Made by a program: the position numbers and the translations under genes
Origin: Gordionus sp. m RMFG-2023
Lineage: Eukaryota; Nematomorpha; Gordioida; Chordodea; Parachordodidae
Direction of reading: 5' to 3'
Assembly: GCF_954871325.1 (NCBI RefSeq)
Contig: NC_088778.1
Span: 16,271,666 to 16,335,665, forward strand
DNA: 64,000 bases
The notes under the pieces: model-generated
Database searches by the model: none
What the model was told of the DNA's origin: nothing
What the model saw: only the letters and a program-made list of their open reading frames with translations
Part shown: piece by piece, positions 48,120-58,757 of the stretch
Layout: the number at the start of each line of letters is the position of its first letter
How positions within the stretch are numbered: the first letter of the stretch is position 1

Positions 48120-49030
48120 AACGATTTAAAAGCTGTCTTCAAAGATTTTACATTGCTGAGCTCTGGAACTACTATAATAAATGGTCCAGCGTTGCATTTT
48201 TAATTAAAAATAATCTTTACCAATATATCAGAAAATTTATCCCTATCTCGGAAAGAATGGCCGCCCTATACATTAATACAGCCTTCAAACCTACTATTAG
48301 CCTAAATATTTATGCGCCCCCAACCCTAAGAGAAATAATTCTTTTTTTTAATGAGTTAATAAACACTATCGATTCTCTACCCAAGAGATACAACCTGATT
48401 ATCCTTGGTGATTTCAATACTAAAATCGGCAGAATAGAATTTTAACAAACAATACTATCGGTAATGCTACATTATCAAGCCAAAATGGCTGTGACAGCCT
48501 TTCTTTATTAGAACTATGTAAAAGTAAGAGCTTTAAAGTAGAAAATATTTCATATTTTTTCTTTTTATAGATAAAAATATACTTCACAAATTGATTTCAT
48601 TTTGTCAAACATTCACAACTTGTTTTTTGATGTGAAAGTGATTACCACAGTCAATATTTCTGACCACAAAATGGGTGTAAGACATTTAATGATTAATAGT
48701 GAATTGTGGAGAAACAAAAATACTCTATTTGCATCTAGAAGGGAAGTTCCTTGCCAACTAAGTTTTCAAGAAAAATAATAATTTAAAATGTCCGATAGTC
48801 AAAGATGTAATTTCGACTAAGCTTTCTTTAGTGATAAATCGTTTCTTGCAAACTAGTCGGAATTCAACTTTGGAAAATTTCTGGAGTGATTTCAAACACA
48901 TCTTATTACTCAACTGTAAAGATTTTACCAAAGTTAGAGGCCCTCCTCCTAAGGAATGGATATCCCTGGCTACAGAATCCTAAATAGCGGAACTAAAAAA
49001 CCAAAAGCCATAAAGATAAGGATTTATGGA
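48120..49030 (+). pseudogene. LINE fragment with AP-endonuclease domain
   Basis: The frame at 48257-48445 reads LNIYAPPTLREIILFF and LIILGDFNTKIG. N-I-Y-A-P-P and G-D-F-N are conserved motifs of the apurinic-type endonuclease of LINE ORF2 proteins. Downstream, in other frames, come SQIDFILSNIHNLFFD and NISDHKMGV (about 48595-48680), the later D-F-I and S-D-H endonuclease motifs, then linker-like sequence to about 49010. Reverse transcriptase is absent. The left boundary directly abuts the gypsy A fragment. It is decayed, with several frame changes. The clade (CR1/Jockey/RTE-like) is not determined. Confidence 0.7.
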
Positions 49031-49070
49031 AAACTATACAGAGACTTCTAAGGTCAGATATACGCCTAAA

Positions 49071-49735
49071 ATGAATTATTTGTTATTCGAAATTCGATTT
49101 GATTCGATTCTATTCGATTCGAAAATTCGAATCGAATATGAATATTTAGAATCTTTATTATTCGATTCGAAATTATTCGTGTTATTCGTAATTATTCATA
49201 TTATTCGTAAATATTAGTATTATTCGAAATTATTCGTATTATTCAAAATTATTTATAAATATTCGTTAGTATTCATTAATTTTTCGTAAATATTTTATTT
49301 TTTCGTTAATATTCGTAAATCGTAAGTAAATAATAAATAAAATTAAATTTTCCTAGTGAATTTCATTTCATTTTACTTAATTTTTTTTCTCTAAAAGAAT
49401 TTAGATATTTTTATAAGCAATTCGAATCCTAAAAATTAGGTGATTTTGGCTAACTTGTTTGGAAAACGTTTATAAAATTATTAGGTTTTATTTCGCTTAT
49501 TTTCTGTAAATTTTGATAAGCTAATGACAATTAGTTTAGTTTTTTTTTTAGTTAAAGTGTCATTTCAAAACATCCACATCTGTTTATAATTACTTTTTGC
49601 AAAATATAATCTATTTTTTATAAGCTTTAGAATAATTTTCGAATCGAATTGAATAATGATTTTATTATTCGTACAAATACGAATAATAAATTATTCGATT
49701 CGTACGAATACGAATAGCACAAATATTCGATTCGC
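49071..49735. repeat. ATTCGATTCG subterminal repeats of an Ac-like hAT
   Basis: Two blocks (about 49071-49340 and 49636-49735) of iterated ATTCG/CGAAT motifs, such as TTCGATTCGAAA and ATTCGTATTATTCG. The second block lies right after the stop of the minus-strand hAT gene. Arrays like this flank hAT transposase genes elsewhere in the window. Between them (49340-49636) nothing is recognised. No terminal repeat is defined. Confidence 0.65.
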
Positions 49736-49849
49736 TTCAATCTAATATTCCAAATATTAAAATTTTCTTTTATAAACATCAAAATATAATACATAAAAAA
49801 TACAATTATGATAGATCTGAATTTGATAATAACCAGTTTTAAGCATAAA

Positions 49850-52128
49850 GTCTTTCTTATGGTTTCTTCCTTCAAAGACATTCTATTTTTCGTTATCATA
49901 TTTGTCCCCACTGAAAATAACCGCTCACATGAAGCTGAAGATCCTTGAATGGACAATATATCAATTGCCATTTTCGATAACACGGGAAAACGATCCCCAT
50001 GCAATCTCCACCATTCTAGGGGGATCTTATTAGAAGTAATTCATAATTCATTAAGATAAATTTCAACCTCGCATATTGGTAAGATGATATTTTGTTTAAA
50101 GATTCTATCCATATTTGACTGTATTATTGCGTTATCTGATGTTGTATTTATATTGTATTTCACTTTGTATTCATTGTATCCATCCTTGAATTTTTGTAAT
50201 AGATTTATTGTATCTATTTTATATAATGTTGGTAATTGAAAATTTTAATTTTAGTCTTGCATCTAATATCGTTGATATTATTGTTTCAATATATGTTAAG
50301 TTGTAATAGTTTTCTATTTTCTCAATCGCATTGAAGGTGTTTATAAAAGTGTGGTCAAATGAGTTTAAATGTTCGATTAACGAAACATAAAATGGGATCA
50401 CAATATTTAAAGTGGGATATGTGTCACCACAGATATCTTCAGTAAAATCAAAAAAATTCTTTAATTTTTCTTGTATATTTATCAAAGACATCCAATCATC
50501 CTGGTAAAAAATAAAAATTAGTAAATAATTAAAATATTTCACTCAGTTGTCTTTCTTCTATATCAGATATATCATCATATATCTGAGTCACAACTTCATC
50601 AATGGCCCTTCTCATTTTGATAGCTCTTTCGACGGAGCTATTCCATATGATGGATGTGTCTAATTTTAATTGAAGATAATTCATCGGGGGAAGTAAGGAA
50701 GCGCATACATTTTTCAGAATATTTGTTTTTATAAAAGAATTACGTATAGCTTTAATGAGTTTTCTTAATTTTGTTAATTGACTGTCTACTTTCTTAAGTA
50801 TTTCTTGTACTACCAAATTAAGTACATGTGCAAAACATCGTATATGTAAAATTTTACAAGTTGGGTGTTTTATACGAAGAAATTTTATAAAGGTTGAATT
50901 CGAGCTTGCATTATCACAAGTAATTGCCATGTTACTACTATCTATATTATAATTTTTTATAATTTGAGAAAATTCTCCATATATATTTTCACCAGAATGT
51001 GAATTAGTAAATGGTACTATATCTAATAACAATGACTTCATCTCCCATTTTTCATCTATAAAGTGGCCCTAAAAATGGTACATTAGTAGGGCTTGACCAT
51101 ATGTCGGTGGTAAAGTTGATTTGGCACTTTAAATTATTTATAATTATTTTAACTTTATTGAATTCTTCATTATAAATTTCACTCATATACATTTTAATTG
51201 TGGGTGTTGAACAAATTTTTACGTTAGGATTTAAAGCTCTAACAAATGATTTAACATTTGTGGCAAGAATTTTAAATGATATATTCGACTTGAGCAAAAT
51301 TTTAATAAATAATGTTTAATGTCATCAATATTTGTTTTGGTTAAATCATTTTTATAGTTTTCTATTGTTGAATATGTTGATCGATGTTATTTTATTATTT
51401 ATTTTAAAAATGTTAATATAAAATTTTGGCCGATTAAATTTAAATACAAATTGATACGATATAAAATAAATCAATTGCCAAAATAAATAAAAAAATAACA
51501 TCGATCAACATATTCAAGATTATTATTTCCACGTTTTATTATAGTTAGATAATTATATCACATATTTCATTGATTATCATTTTATTTTTAATCATAATTT
51601 AAATTTTATTATATGATAAATTACATTTTTATTTTCCAAAATAAATTACATTTTTTTTTATCTCTTTATATATCTTTTTTTTAAACAATAATAAAAAAAA
51701 ATAACTAATATAAATTGATGTATAAAAAAAATGTTAATATAAAATTTTCACCGATTAAATTTAAATACAAATTGATATAATATAAAATAAATCAATTGCC
51801 AAAATAAATAATAAAATAACATCGATCAACATATTCAACACTATTGTATTATTATTTTGAATCTTTTGATGAAATCTTTTATTATGATTAATTAGTGCAG
51901 AGGTGGTTTTTTTCTTACACATTATTTCTACTTTGCAGATTTTACATTTAACAGTTTCTGCTTTGGAATCATAAAGATGATGATTCCATATTAAGGAATT
52001 TTTCCGCCTTGCATTAACGGGTTCAGCTTGATCAGATATTGATTGGATAGATGTAGATCTAGAACTAGTTGAGGATTGGCTTTGTCCATCACCACCTCCT
52101 TCTCCATCAAGATTTTCAAATTAATCTT
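49850..52128 (-). pseudogene. BED-finger hAT transposase, Ac-like (broken, interrupted)
   Basis: Minus strand, in order: a Q/S-rich leader and BED finger at about 52128-51860 (SLIWNHHLYDS, VKCKICKVEI, ALINHNKRFH); a gap filled by LTR-derived DNA; 51297-51052 with INFTTDIWSSP; 51041-50543 with GEFSQI, the catalytic AITCDNASSN (D at about 50920), CFAHVLNLVVQEIL and SIIWNSSVERA; 50500-50219 with DDWMSLI and the helical region; and 50035-49850 with EWWRLHGDRFPVLSKMAIDI and SSASCERLFSVG, the dimerisation domain. A 42-bp interval at 50501-50542 with GT-AG ends looks like an intron. A frame change lies near 51055 (between FLG and HFIDEKW), a stop near 50050, and about 170 bp between 50219 and 50050 is poorly readable. 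The protein layout is the ordinary Ac/Tam3 type. Confidence 0.8.
51366..51840. mobile_element. LTR-derived insertion (gypsy element B family) inside the hAT
   Basis: It begins TGTTGAATATGTTGATCGATG, as the LTR at 39337 does, and ends with the inverse ...CATATTCAACA. Most of 51540-51840 is the reverse complement of the 320-bp LTR, preceded by a second, shorter, inverted LTR piece. Flanks share CTAT, a possible short target duplication. There is no internal coding sequence. It separates the BED finger from the rest of the hAT gene. The rearranged structure is a fossil. Confidence 0.8.
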
Positions 52129-52289
52129 TGAATATATTTAAAATTATATAAAATCTAAGTTTACCATCCTTCCTGAAATTCCAGATCAATGATACATTAG
52201 CAGCTGAAAGAAAAAATATTTAAAACAACTTAAGAAACATAAATCAATTAAACCTTCAGAACAATAGTAATTTTTTTAACCCTTCACTA

Positions 52290-52473
52290 CACAGGTGGGG
52301 TAAATACAACAATCTTTGTAATACAAAACCTAGTAGATATTCTGACCTGGTTTTTACAGTAGTTTAATATTTGTAACAAGGAATACAACTTCCAAATTTC
52401 ATGATTATTGATTTGACAGTTTTTGAGATATATGTTATTTGTCGAACTTGGGGTAAAATATTCCCCACCTGTG
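52290..52473. mobile_element. 184-bp MITE with TA flanks
   Basis: CACAGGTGGGG at 52290 and CCCCACCTGTG ending at 52473 are perfect 11-bp inverted repeats, flanked by TA on both sides (52288-52289 and 52474-52475). This fits a Tc1/mariner-like MITE, though TA flanks are common by chance in such AT-rich DNA. Confidence 0.6.
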
Positions 52474-52587
52474 TAATTACATATTTTTTTTTGTTACTAA
52501 TTATGATTATATATGGCAGGTTAATATATAAAATTGAATTTTTTTAAATTTATTTCTATAATTTGATTCAGCGTCTACATGACCGAA

Positions 52588-52603
52588 GGGGGGGAGGGGG
52601 GGG
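52588..52603 (+). repeat. G-rich tract (7 G, A, 8 G)
   Basis: Another plus-strand G run in AT-rich DNA. The surrounding GGGGGTTCATATTGATTTTTGG phrases are slightly iterated. Confidence 0.85.
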
Positions 52604-53063
52604 TAGGAGACAAATGCCTCTAAAATATATTGGCATTTTATGGGGGTTCATATTGATTTTTGGAGGGTAGGCATTATTTTTTTGGTAGTAAGTATTGATT
52701 TTTGGGAAGTAATTTTTGATTTGAATTATAATCTTTTTAAATCCATTAATTGATACGATTATGATGGTTACCGTTGATTTTCTGACAAATGTCAATTAAA
52801 GTAAAGATATTTGTCAATTAATAAATAATATAAACTTTATTTGTCAACCATTTTCATTTACCATTTTATCAAGTTAATATTTACACCTTTCCTATTTGGT
52901 ACTTTTCTTAGAGGTTTATATATTTATATTATGTTTTTTAATAAATTTATAGATTAATTTAGGTAATTTTTTGAGTCATGCTCAAAAATATATATCAGCA
53001 AGCAAAGAATAATAAAAAACATAATATGTAAAAAATTATATTATAATAATTATTTCTTTCTAG

Positions 53064-53402
53064 ATGCCAAGTAACAGAACCTTATTTAAGGTGAAGTGCG
53101 ATTACATTAATTGTAAAACTTCTAAAATAAGAAGTGACAAGATACATGAACATTATAAACATAAACATCCTCATGTCAAGCCAGCTGATATGAAATTTAC
53201 AAAGGTAGCCATCAAAAGAGATAATAATAATTGGGTATCCTTAAATTGTGATATTCCATATAATATCACAAATGGAGTTGAAACCCAGTTGCAAAAAAAG
53301 ACAATAACATCTTACTTCCAAAAAAGTAATATTTTTTCTGCAATTTCTTTTGGAATATCTAACAATTTTCTCTTAAACCATACAATAAATATATTACAAT
53401 AA
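53064..53402 (+). CDS. hypothetical zinc-finger-like protein or exon
   Basis: A 112-codon frame starts at an ATG just after TTTCTTTCTAG, so it could be a downstream exon or an intronless start. Residues 10-34 contain KCDYINCKTSKIRSDKIHEH then KHKHPH, a C-x4-C...H-x3-H arrangement suggesting a small zinc finger. Near residue 82 is QKKTITSYF, resembling a PCNA-interacting (PIP) motif with K or shifted Q at the first position. The last 20 residues run into a long repeated DNA segment (from 53338), so the native C-terminus is doubtful. I do not recognise the family. It could be a host gene or the N-terminus of a transposon protein. Confidence 0.45.
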   Translation: MPSNRTLFKVKCDYINCKTSKIRSDKIHEHYKHKHPHVKPADMKFTKVAIKRDNNNWVSLNCDIPYNITNGVETQLQKKTITSYFQKSNIFSAISFGISNNFLLNHTINILQ

Positions 53403-54055
53403 CTCAGATCGTAACATTAAAAGGTGCTGGAAAATAAGGATCTACTATATGTCAAAAAATATTGTTAAAAGAATATATTGATGCAAAATGTTATTATTAA
53501 TTTGTGAAAATTTTAGGGATTTTTTTAAAACATGAGGGCCATATAAATTGTGTTAAATATTACACCTATGCCTAATATTAAAAAAATTCCCAAGCCAGAT
53601 CCACACACTTGGGAAAATTTTCTCAAACCTGCCAAAGACCTTAATAATTTTGTTGAGAACTGAAATAAAATATATAAAAAGTCACAATGCATTTAAAAAT
53701 ACAATCAGAATATGAAAGTTGCATGGGCCTTGGTTTGTGATCAGGCCTGGCTATGTCTTCAAAAATTTTCAGGCCAATTTTTACCCCATATTTAAAATTA
53801 AAAATTATTTGAAAAATGTTTAGCAAGCTATGTCCAAGTCCAAATTAATTGTGAAAAATATTTACCATGCCCAGGAAAACTCAGAATAATTAATTTTTTC
53901 CTTGGATCCTGAAAAATAGTAAGGGGTTTATAAAAATTAAATCTGTCTAATATATGTATATATTAATTGGGAAAATTTTTCAAAATTATCATCAAATGAA
54001 GGGAAAATATCTGATTTACCTATCATTATATAAAATTCATGAATACATATTAAAG
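53338..54055. repeat. ~720-bp long direct repeat, copy 1
   Basis: It begins CTGCAATTTC(T/C)TTTGG and ends near GAATACATATTAAAG, and is over 90% similar by eye to 54466-55188. The minus-strand open frame inside it (53641-53826) is retained in the other copy with two amino-acid differences, but its translation looks like chance. Confidence 0.88.
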
Positions 54056-54465
54056 TACCATGCTTAAAATATGTTCATCCTAATTTAAATTTTAAACAAA
54101 CCATCACCTTTCCAAATGATTTATTATTTAGTTACAAATTATAAAATTAAATTTAAGAAATTGATAGTAAATTACAATAGAAAAAATAAAAAGATATTTT
54201 AAGTTATCAAATAATAGAGGATTAACTACAAATCATAGTCAAATTATATATAAGTAAAACAAAAATATTATACATTTCATCAATTATAAGTTATGAATAA
54301 CATACATTCTACAATTATGAAGTTATGAGAAAATATACAACACTATATTATAATAGATTGAATTATTTAATGGTAATTGAAGTATTATTAAGTGGACAAT
54401 TTTTACAATTTATACAAAATTATTTAATTTTTATTTTTTCCTTCAAAATATTATGCTAATAATCT
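54056..54465. other. spacer between long direct repeats
   Basis: 410 bp of AT-rich DNA with no recognised feature. It is absent after copy 2, where a partial third copy follows directly. Confidence 0.5.
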
Positions 54466-55262
54466 CTGCAATTTCTCTTGGAATATCTAACAATTTTCTC
54501 TTAAACCATACAATAAATATATTACAATAACTCAGATCGTAACATTAAAAGGTGGTGGAAAATAAGGATCTACTATATGTCAAACAATATATATGGTTAA
54601 AAGAAAATATTGATGGAAAATGTTATTATTAATTTGTGAAAATTTTAAAGATTTTTTTAAAACATGAGGGCCATAATTGTGTTAAATATTACACCTATGC
54701 CTAATATTAAAAAAATTCCCAAGCCAGATCCACGCACTTGGGAAAATTTTCTCAAACCTGCCAAAGACCATTATAATTTTGGTAGTTGAGAACTGAAGTA
54801 AAATATATAAAAAGTCACAATGCATTTAAAAATACAATCAGAATATGAAAGTTGCATGGGCCTTGGTTTGTGATCAGGCCTGGCCATGTCTTCAAAAATT
54901 TTTAGGCCAATTTCTACCCCATATTTAAAATTAAAAATTATTTGAAAAATGTTTAGCAAGCTATGTCCAAGTCCAAATTAATTGTGAAAAATATTTACCA
55001 TGCCCAGGAAAACTCAGAATAATTAATTTTTTCTTTGGATCCTGAAAAATAGTAAGGGGTTTATAAGAATTAAATCTGTCTAATATATGTATATATTAAT
55101 TTGGAGAATTTTTCAAAATTATCATCAAATGAAGGGGAAATATCTGATTTACCTATCATTATAAGAAATTCATGAATACATATTAAAGATCGTAACATTA
55201 AAAGGTGCTGGAAAATAAGGATCTAATATATGTCAAACAATATATATGGTTAAAAGAAAAAA
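54466..55262. repeat. ~720-bp long direct repeat, copy 2, plus partial copy 3
   Basis: Copy 2 is 54466-55188, 1128 bp downstream of copy 1. From 55188 the segment ATCGTAACATTAAAAGG onward (about 75 bp) starts a partial third copy. Confidence 0.85.
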
Positions 55263-55332
55263 TATTCTGAGTCAATTTTAAAATTGACACAGACAAATGT
55301 AAAATATTAAAAGGCAAAAATATAAAATAGTT

Positions 55333-56116
55333 CTGCATCATACCTTAATGAAATTGCTATCCCTATGTCTAATGCTGTACATTATGTTACTATTATTTGT
55401 TATTGCTAGATCAACCCTATAGTTATTAATAAAAATATTCCTATTCCTATATCATTTCTATTATAATTTTATTAAACTCAAATATAATAATTTATATATA
55501 TTTTATGGAAAAATTATCTTTCAAAATAAAAGTTATTATTAGTTTTCCAACTGTTTATTAAATATTGATACAATCATTTACAACAAATATTTATTTATTA
55601 AGTATATAAATAAAATGTAAATATAACCATTATCAAATAATAAGTTCATACAAAGTTTAATAACTGAAAGGTATTATATAATAATAAATAAAATTAAATA
55701 TTTACATATCTTTTAATAAATAACCAATATCAAACATTTTGAATATTTTAATTTTTTTAAAACTTAAATGTGTCCAAAATGTTGTTATTAATTTGTGAAA
55801 ATTTTAAGGATTTTTTTAAAACATTTTGGACGCAGAATATAAAATAGTTTTTTATTTTAGGAATCTAAAAATTGACATCAGGGAACAGTATTATTTTATA
55901 TATGTGTATAAAATTAACTGCATCATACCTTAATGAAATTGCTATCCCTATGTCTAATGCTGTACATTATGTTACTATTATTTGTTATTTATTATTGAAT
56001 AATAGCTAGATCAACCCTATAGTATTAATAAAAATATTCCTAATATAATAATTTATATATATTTTATGGAAAAATTATCTTTCAAAATAAAAGTTATTAG
56101 TTTTCCAACTATTTAT
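55333..56116. repeat. second pair of direct repeats, ~200-230 bp, 586 bp apart
   Basis: CTGCATCATACCTTAATGAA through CAAAATAAAAGTTATTA and GTTTTCCAACT occurs at about 55333-55560 and again at 55919-56116 with small indels. No gene is recognised. Confidence 0.82.
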
Positions 56117-56233
56117 TATATTCAATAAATTTTTTGGATATAAAGAAAAAATTACTTGAGAATATGTATAATATTAGGCATTTATTCAGTGCATTCAATG
56201 TACATTGTTGTTCTTCTGAACTGATATTTTTAT

Positions 56234-58089
56234 CAGAGACCTGCAGAGGTACCATTTGCACGGCCCGGCCCGGTTTTAAATTTTTTAGGCCCTGCCCGGA
56301 TATTTATAAAAAAAAAATTTTACGGCCCGGCCCGGATTTAAAAATTTAAGGCCCGGCCCGGATATTTTTAAAATTATATTCGACCTGGTATATACAAAAA
56401 TTCACCTGTGAGGTATTTTACCATATTTTTCAGCGAGTATTATCGCTTATTATTTAAAAAATGCATGTAAAAAGCTAATATTTTGAGAATATTATATTGA
56501 ATTTATAAAAATTATAAAACTGTTATTTATAAAAATGGATATTTTGAGCATATACTATATTTTATATTGCATTTATAAAAATAAAACTAACATAAAAATG
56601 GTAATAATATTTGTCATATACTATATTTTATATTACATTTAAAAAAAATAAAACTAATATTTAATTTATAAAAATGGAAAATATTTTGAGAATATAATAT
56701 ATTGTATTTAATTTACTATTTAATTTATAAAATAAAAATAAATCGCTATTTAAAAAAATGCATGTATAATAAATAGTATTTTGAAAATATAATCTAATTG
56801 CACAATATTAATATAATTTATTTTATAATATAAATTTTTAACAAAAGAAGATAATTGTATTATATAATATTGTAAAAAAAAATAATGAAAAATGTTGAAT
56901 TAAAAACTTTCATGACTCAAGGTAAATATAATAAATGCAATAAATATTTGACAGTTTGCAAAGTAAAAAACCAGCATGATTGACAAAACCCTATACTCAA
57001 GAAAGATATTAAAAATTCACAAATTATCATGAAGAAAGAGAAGCATATCTACCTTTTCAGGTTGAAGATTACTTCTTCTTTCTTCAAGAATTCTCCCAAT
57101 AGTGGAAAAATTCCGCTCATAGCTTGCACTTAAAGCAGGAATTGCCAATTTTGCTAAAATTGGAAATTCGCTTTGATGAGCCGCCCACCACTCTAACAAA
57201 TTATCCACCTTAAATGTTTTATCTATTATTTATGTAATTATAATATTCATCATCGGGTATTGACATATTACCAGAATTACCATCGCCCCATTTGTCATAA
57301 AACGATTCAGTTTGCTTAACAACAGTCGTAATTTGACTGGTCGATGGTATTTCATTAACTTCCTGAGCCTCTTGTAATTTAATATAATCTTTTATATAGT
57401 TTTCCGTCATTTTGCGATCTGTCCCTGACTACATACGTAATTGCTTGAATTTGGGACAGAGAAAAAGAGAAATAAAATGATACTTGTGTAAAACAAATTT
57501 TTCAATTAAAAAATGCTTTATATTAAGTAAAATCAATTACAAACTTTAAGAAGTGATAATCCTTTATTTGATTGTTTTGGTAAAATATATTCTAAAAATT
57601 TAGATATAAATTATAAAAAAATATATTAATAATACTTGAATATTGGGGCCTATTTAAGATATTCCTTTATTTGATTGTTTTGGTAAAATATGTTGTAAAA
57701 ATTTAGATATGAATTATAAAAAAATATATTAATACTTTGAAAAAATTTGCAGGAAATTAATAATTAGATCGATCTGTGGGTTGTTAGGTAGTGTTAACCA
57801 TCACCCAATATTATATTAATCATAACTATAATATAATCTTATAACCATTGACTCATAATGTAAAAATTTTTATAAAAAATATTAAGGCCCGGCCCGGGTT
57901 TAACAATCTTAAGCCCGGCCCGGCCCGGATATATTTAAAAAAAAATTTTTTAGGCCCGGCCCGGATATGTTTAAAATAGGCCCGGCCCGGATATGTTTAA
58001 AATAGGCCCGGCCCGGGTATATTTAAAAAATTTAAAATACAACCCGGCCCTGCCCGGGCCGGGTTTAGGGCCGGGCCTGCAGATCTCTG
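56234..58089 (-). mobile_element. hAT deletion derivative (CCCGGCCC family) with 8-bp TSD
   Basis: Ends are CAGAGACCTGCAG and the inverse of CAGAGATCTGCAG. The perfect octamer ATTTTTAT flanks it at 56226-56233 and 58090-58097. Subterminal blocks (about 56258-56365 and 57885-58080) are arrays of GGCCCGGCCCGG. It retains minus-strand coding pieces for a transposase C-terminus and linker; the larger part of the gene is missing. Confidence 0.92.
57017..57410 (-). pseudogene. hAT transposase C-terminal remnant (CCCGGCCC family)
   Basis: At 57208-57017 the minus strand reads WWAAHQSEFPILAKLAIPAL then SYERNFSTIGRIL and RSNLQPEKVDMLLFLHDN, a complete hAT dimerisation domain of the group whose helix carries S-x-E-R-x-F-S (here YERNFS). 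Upstream, 57410-57219 is an acidic S/T/E-rich linker with SQITTVVKQTESFYDKWGD. The two pieces are in different frames around 57210, and no N-terminal or catalytic part is present. Confidence 0.8.
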
Positions 58090-58211
58090 ATTTTTATGCA
58101 TAGATTTAGGAGGAGGAAATTCAGTGCATTCAATGCACATTGTTGTTCTTCTGAACTGATATTTTTATGCATAGATTTAGGAGGAGGAATAAAAAATGTA
58201 TAATTATTTAT

Positions 58212-58757
58212 GGGTGGGTCTATTTATCGCTCGGCTAACCACATAATAAATCATTTTATTACTAAATATCGCTAGGCTGAGAAATGTCGCTCGGCTAACC
58301 ACACTATAAATCATTTTATTACTAAATATCGCTCGGCTGAAAAATGTCGCTCGGTTAACCAAATAATAAATTATTTACTACTAAATATCGCTCGGCTGAA
58401 AAATGTTGCTCGGCTAACCACACAATATCGGCTGAGAATTATAGCATATATAATCCTTTATTTATATATAATATATTTACGATCATATTCTAAGTGTTCA
58501 TTTTCTTATATTAATTGAGAATTATTAATTTTTATAAATAAAATAAGTGTTTGCACAGGTATAAAATTTTCTATTAGATATTTTAGCTTCAATACTTTTA
58601 TAAATTTAAATTTAATCAAATCCTTTTTTTTTATAAAGTTATAAAAATAATATTCTATCCGCTAGATGGCGTTAATAATATTAATTTTTACCAAAAATAT
58701 AAAAATAATGAATGTGTTTAATAAATTTTTCTAAATGAGATAAATTCTAAATACTAC
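58212..58757 (+). repeat. left long terminal inverted repeat of the MULE
   Basis: The outer 220 bp are 3.7 copies of an exact 60-bp period, each with TATCGCTCGGCTGA and TCGCTCGGCTAACC about 20 bp apart, then AATCATTTTATTACTAAA. The inner part ends near GAATTTATCTC-type sequence (inverse). Regular iterated motifs in a terminus suggest transposase-binding sites; that is inference. Confidence 0.88.

Larger units (their letters stand above)
56179..58190. repeat. duplicated ~70-bp target segment around a hAT insertion
   Basis: TTCAGTGCATTCAATG(T/C)ACA through GAACTGATATTTTTAT is found at 56179-56233 and again at about 58121-58169, and GCATAGATTTAGGAGGAGGAA occurs at about 58098 and 58170. The hAT at 56234-58089 inserted into one unit of a two-copy tandem repeat. 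Confidence 0.8.

Noticed and set aside
53641-54959. Two nearly identical ~60-codon minus-strand frames
   Set aside because: Similarity follows from the 720-bp DNA duplication; no domain, signal or start context supports a gene.
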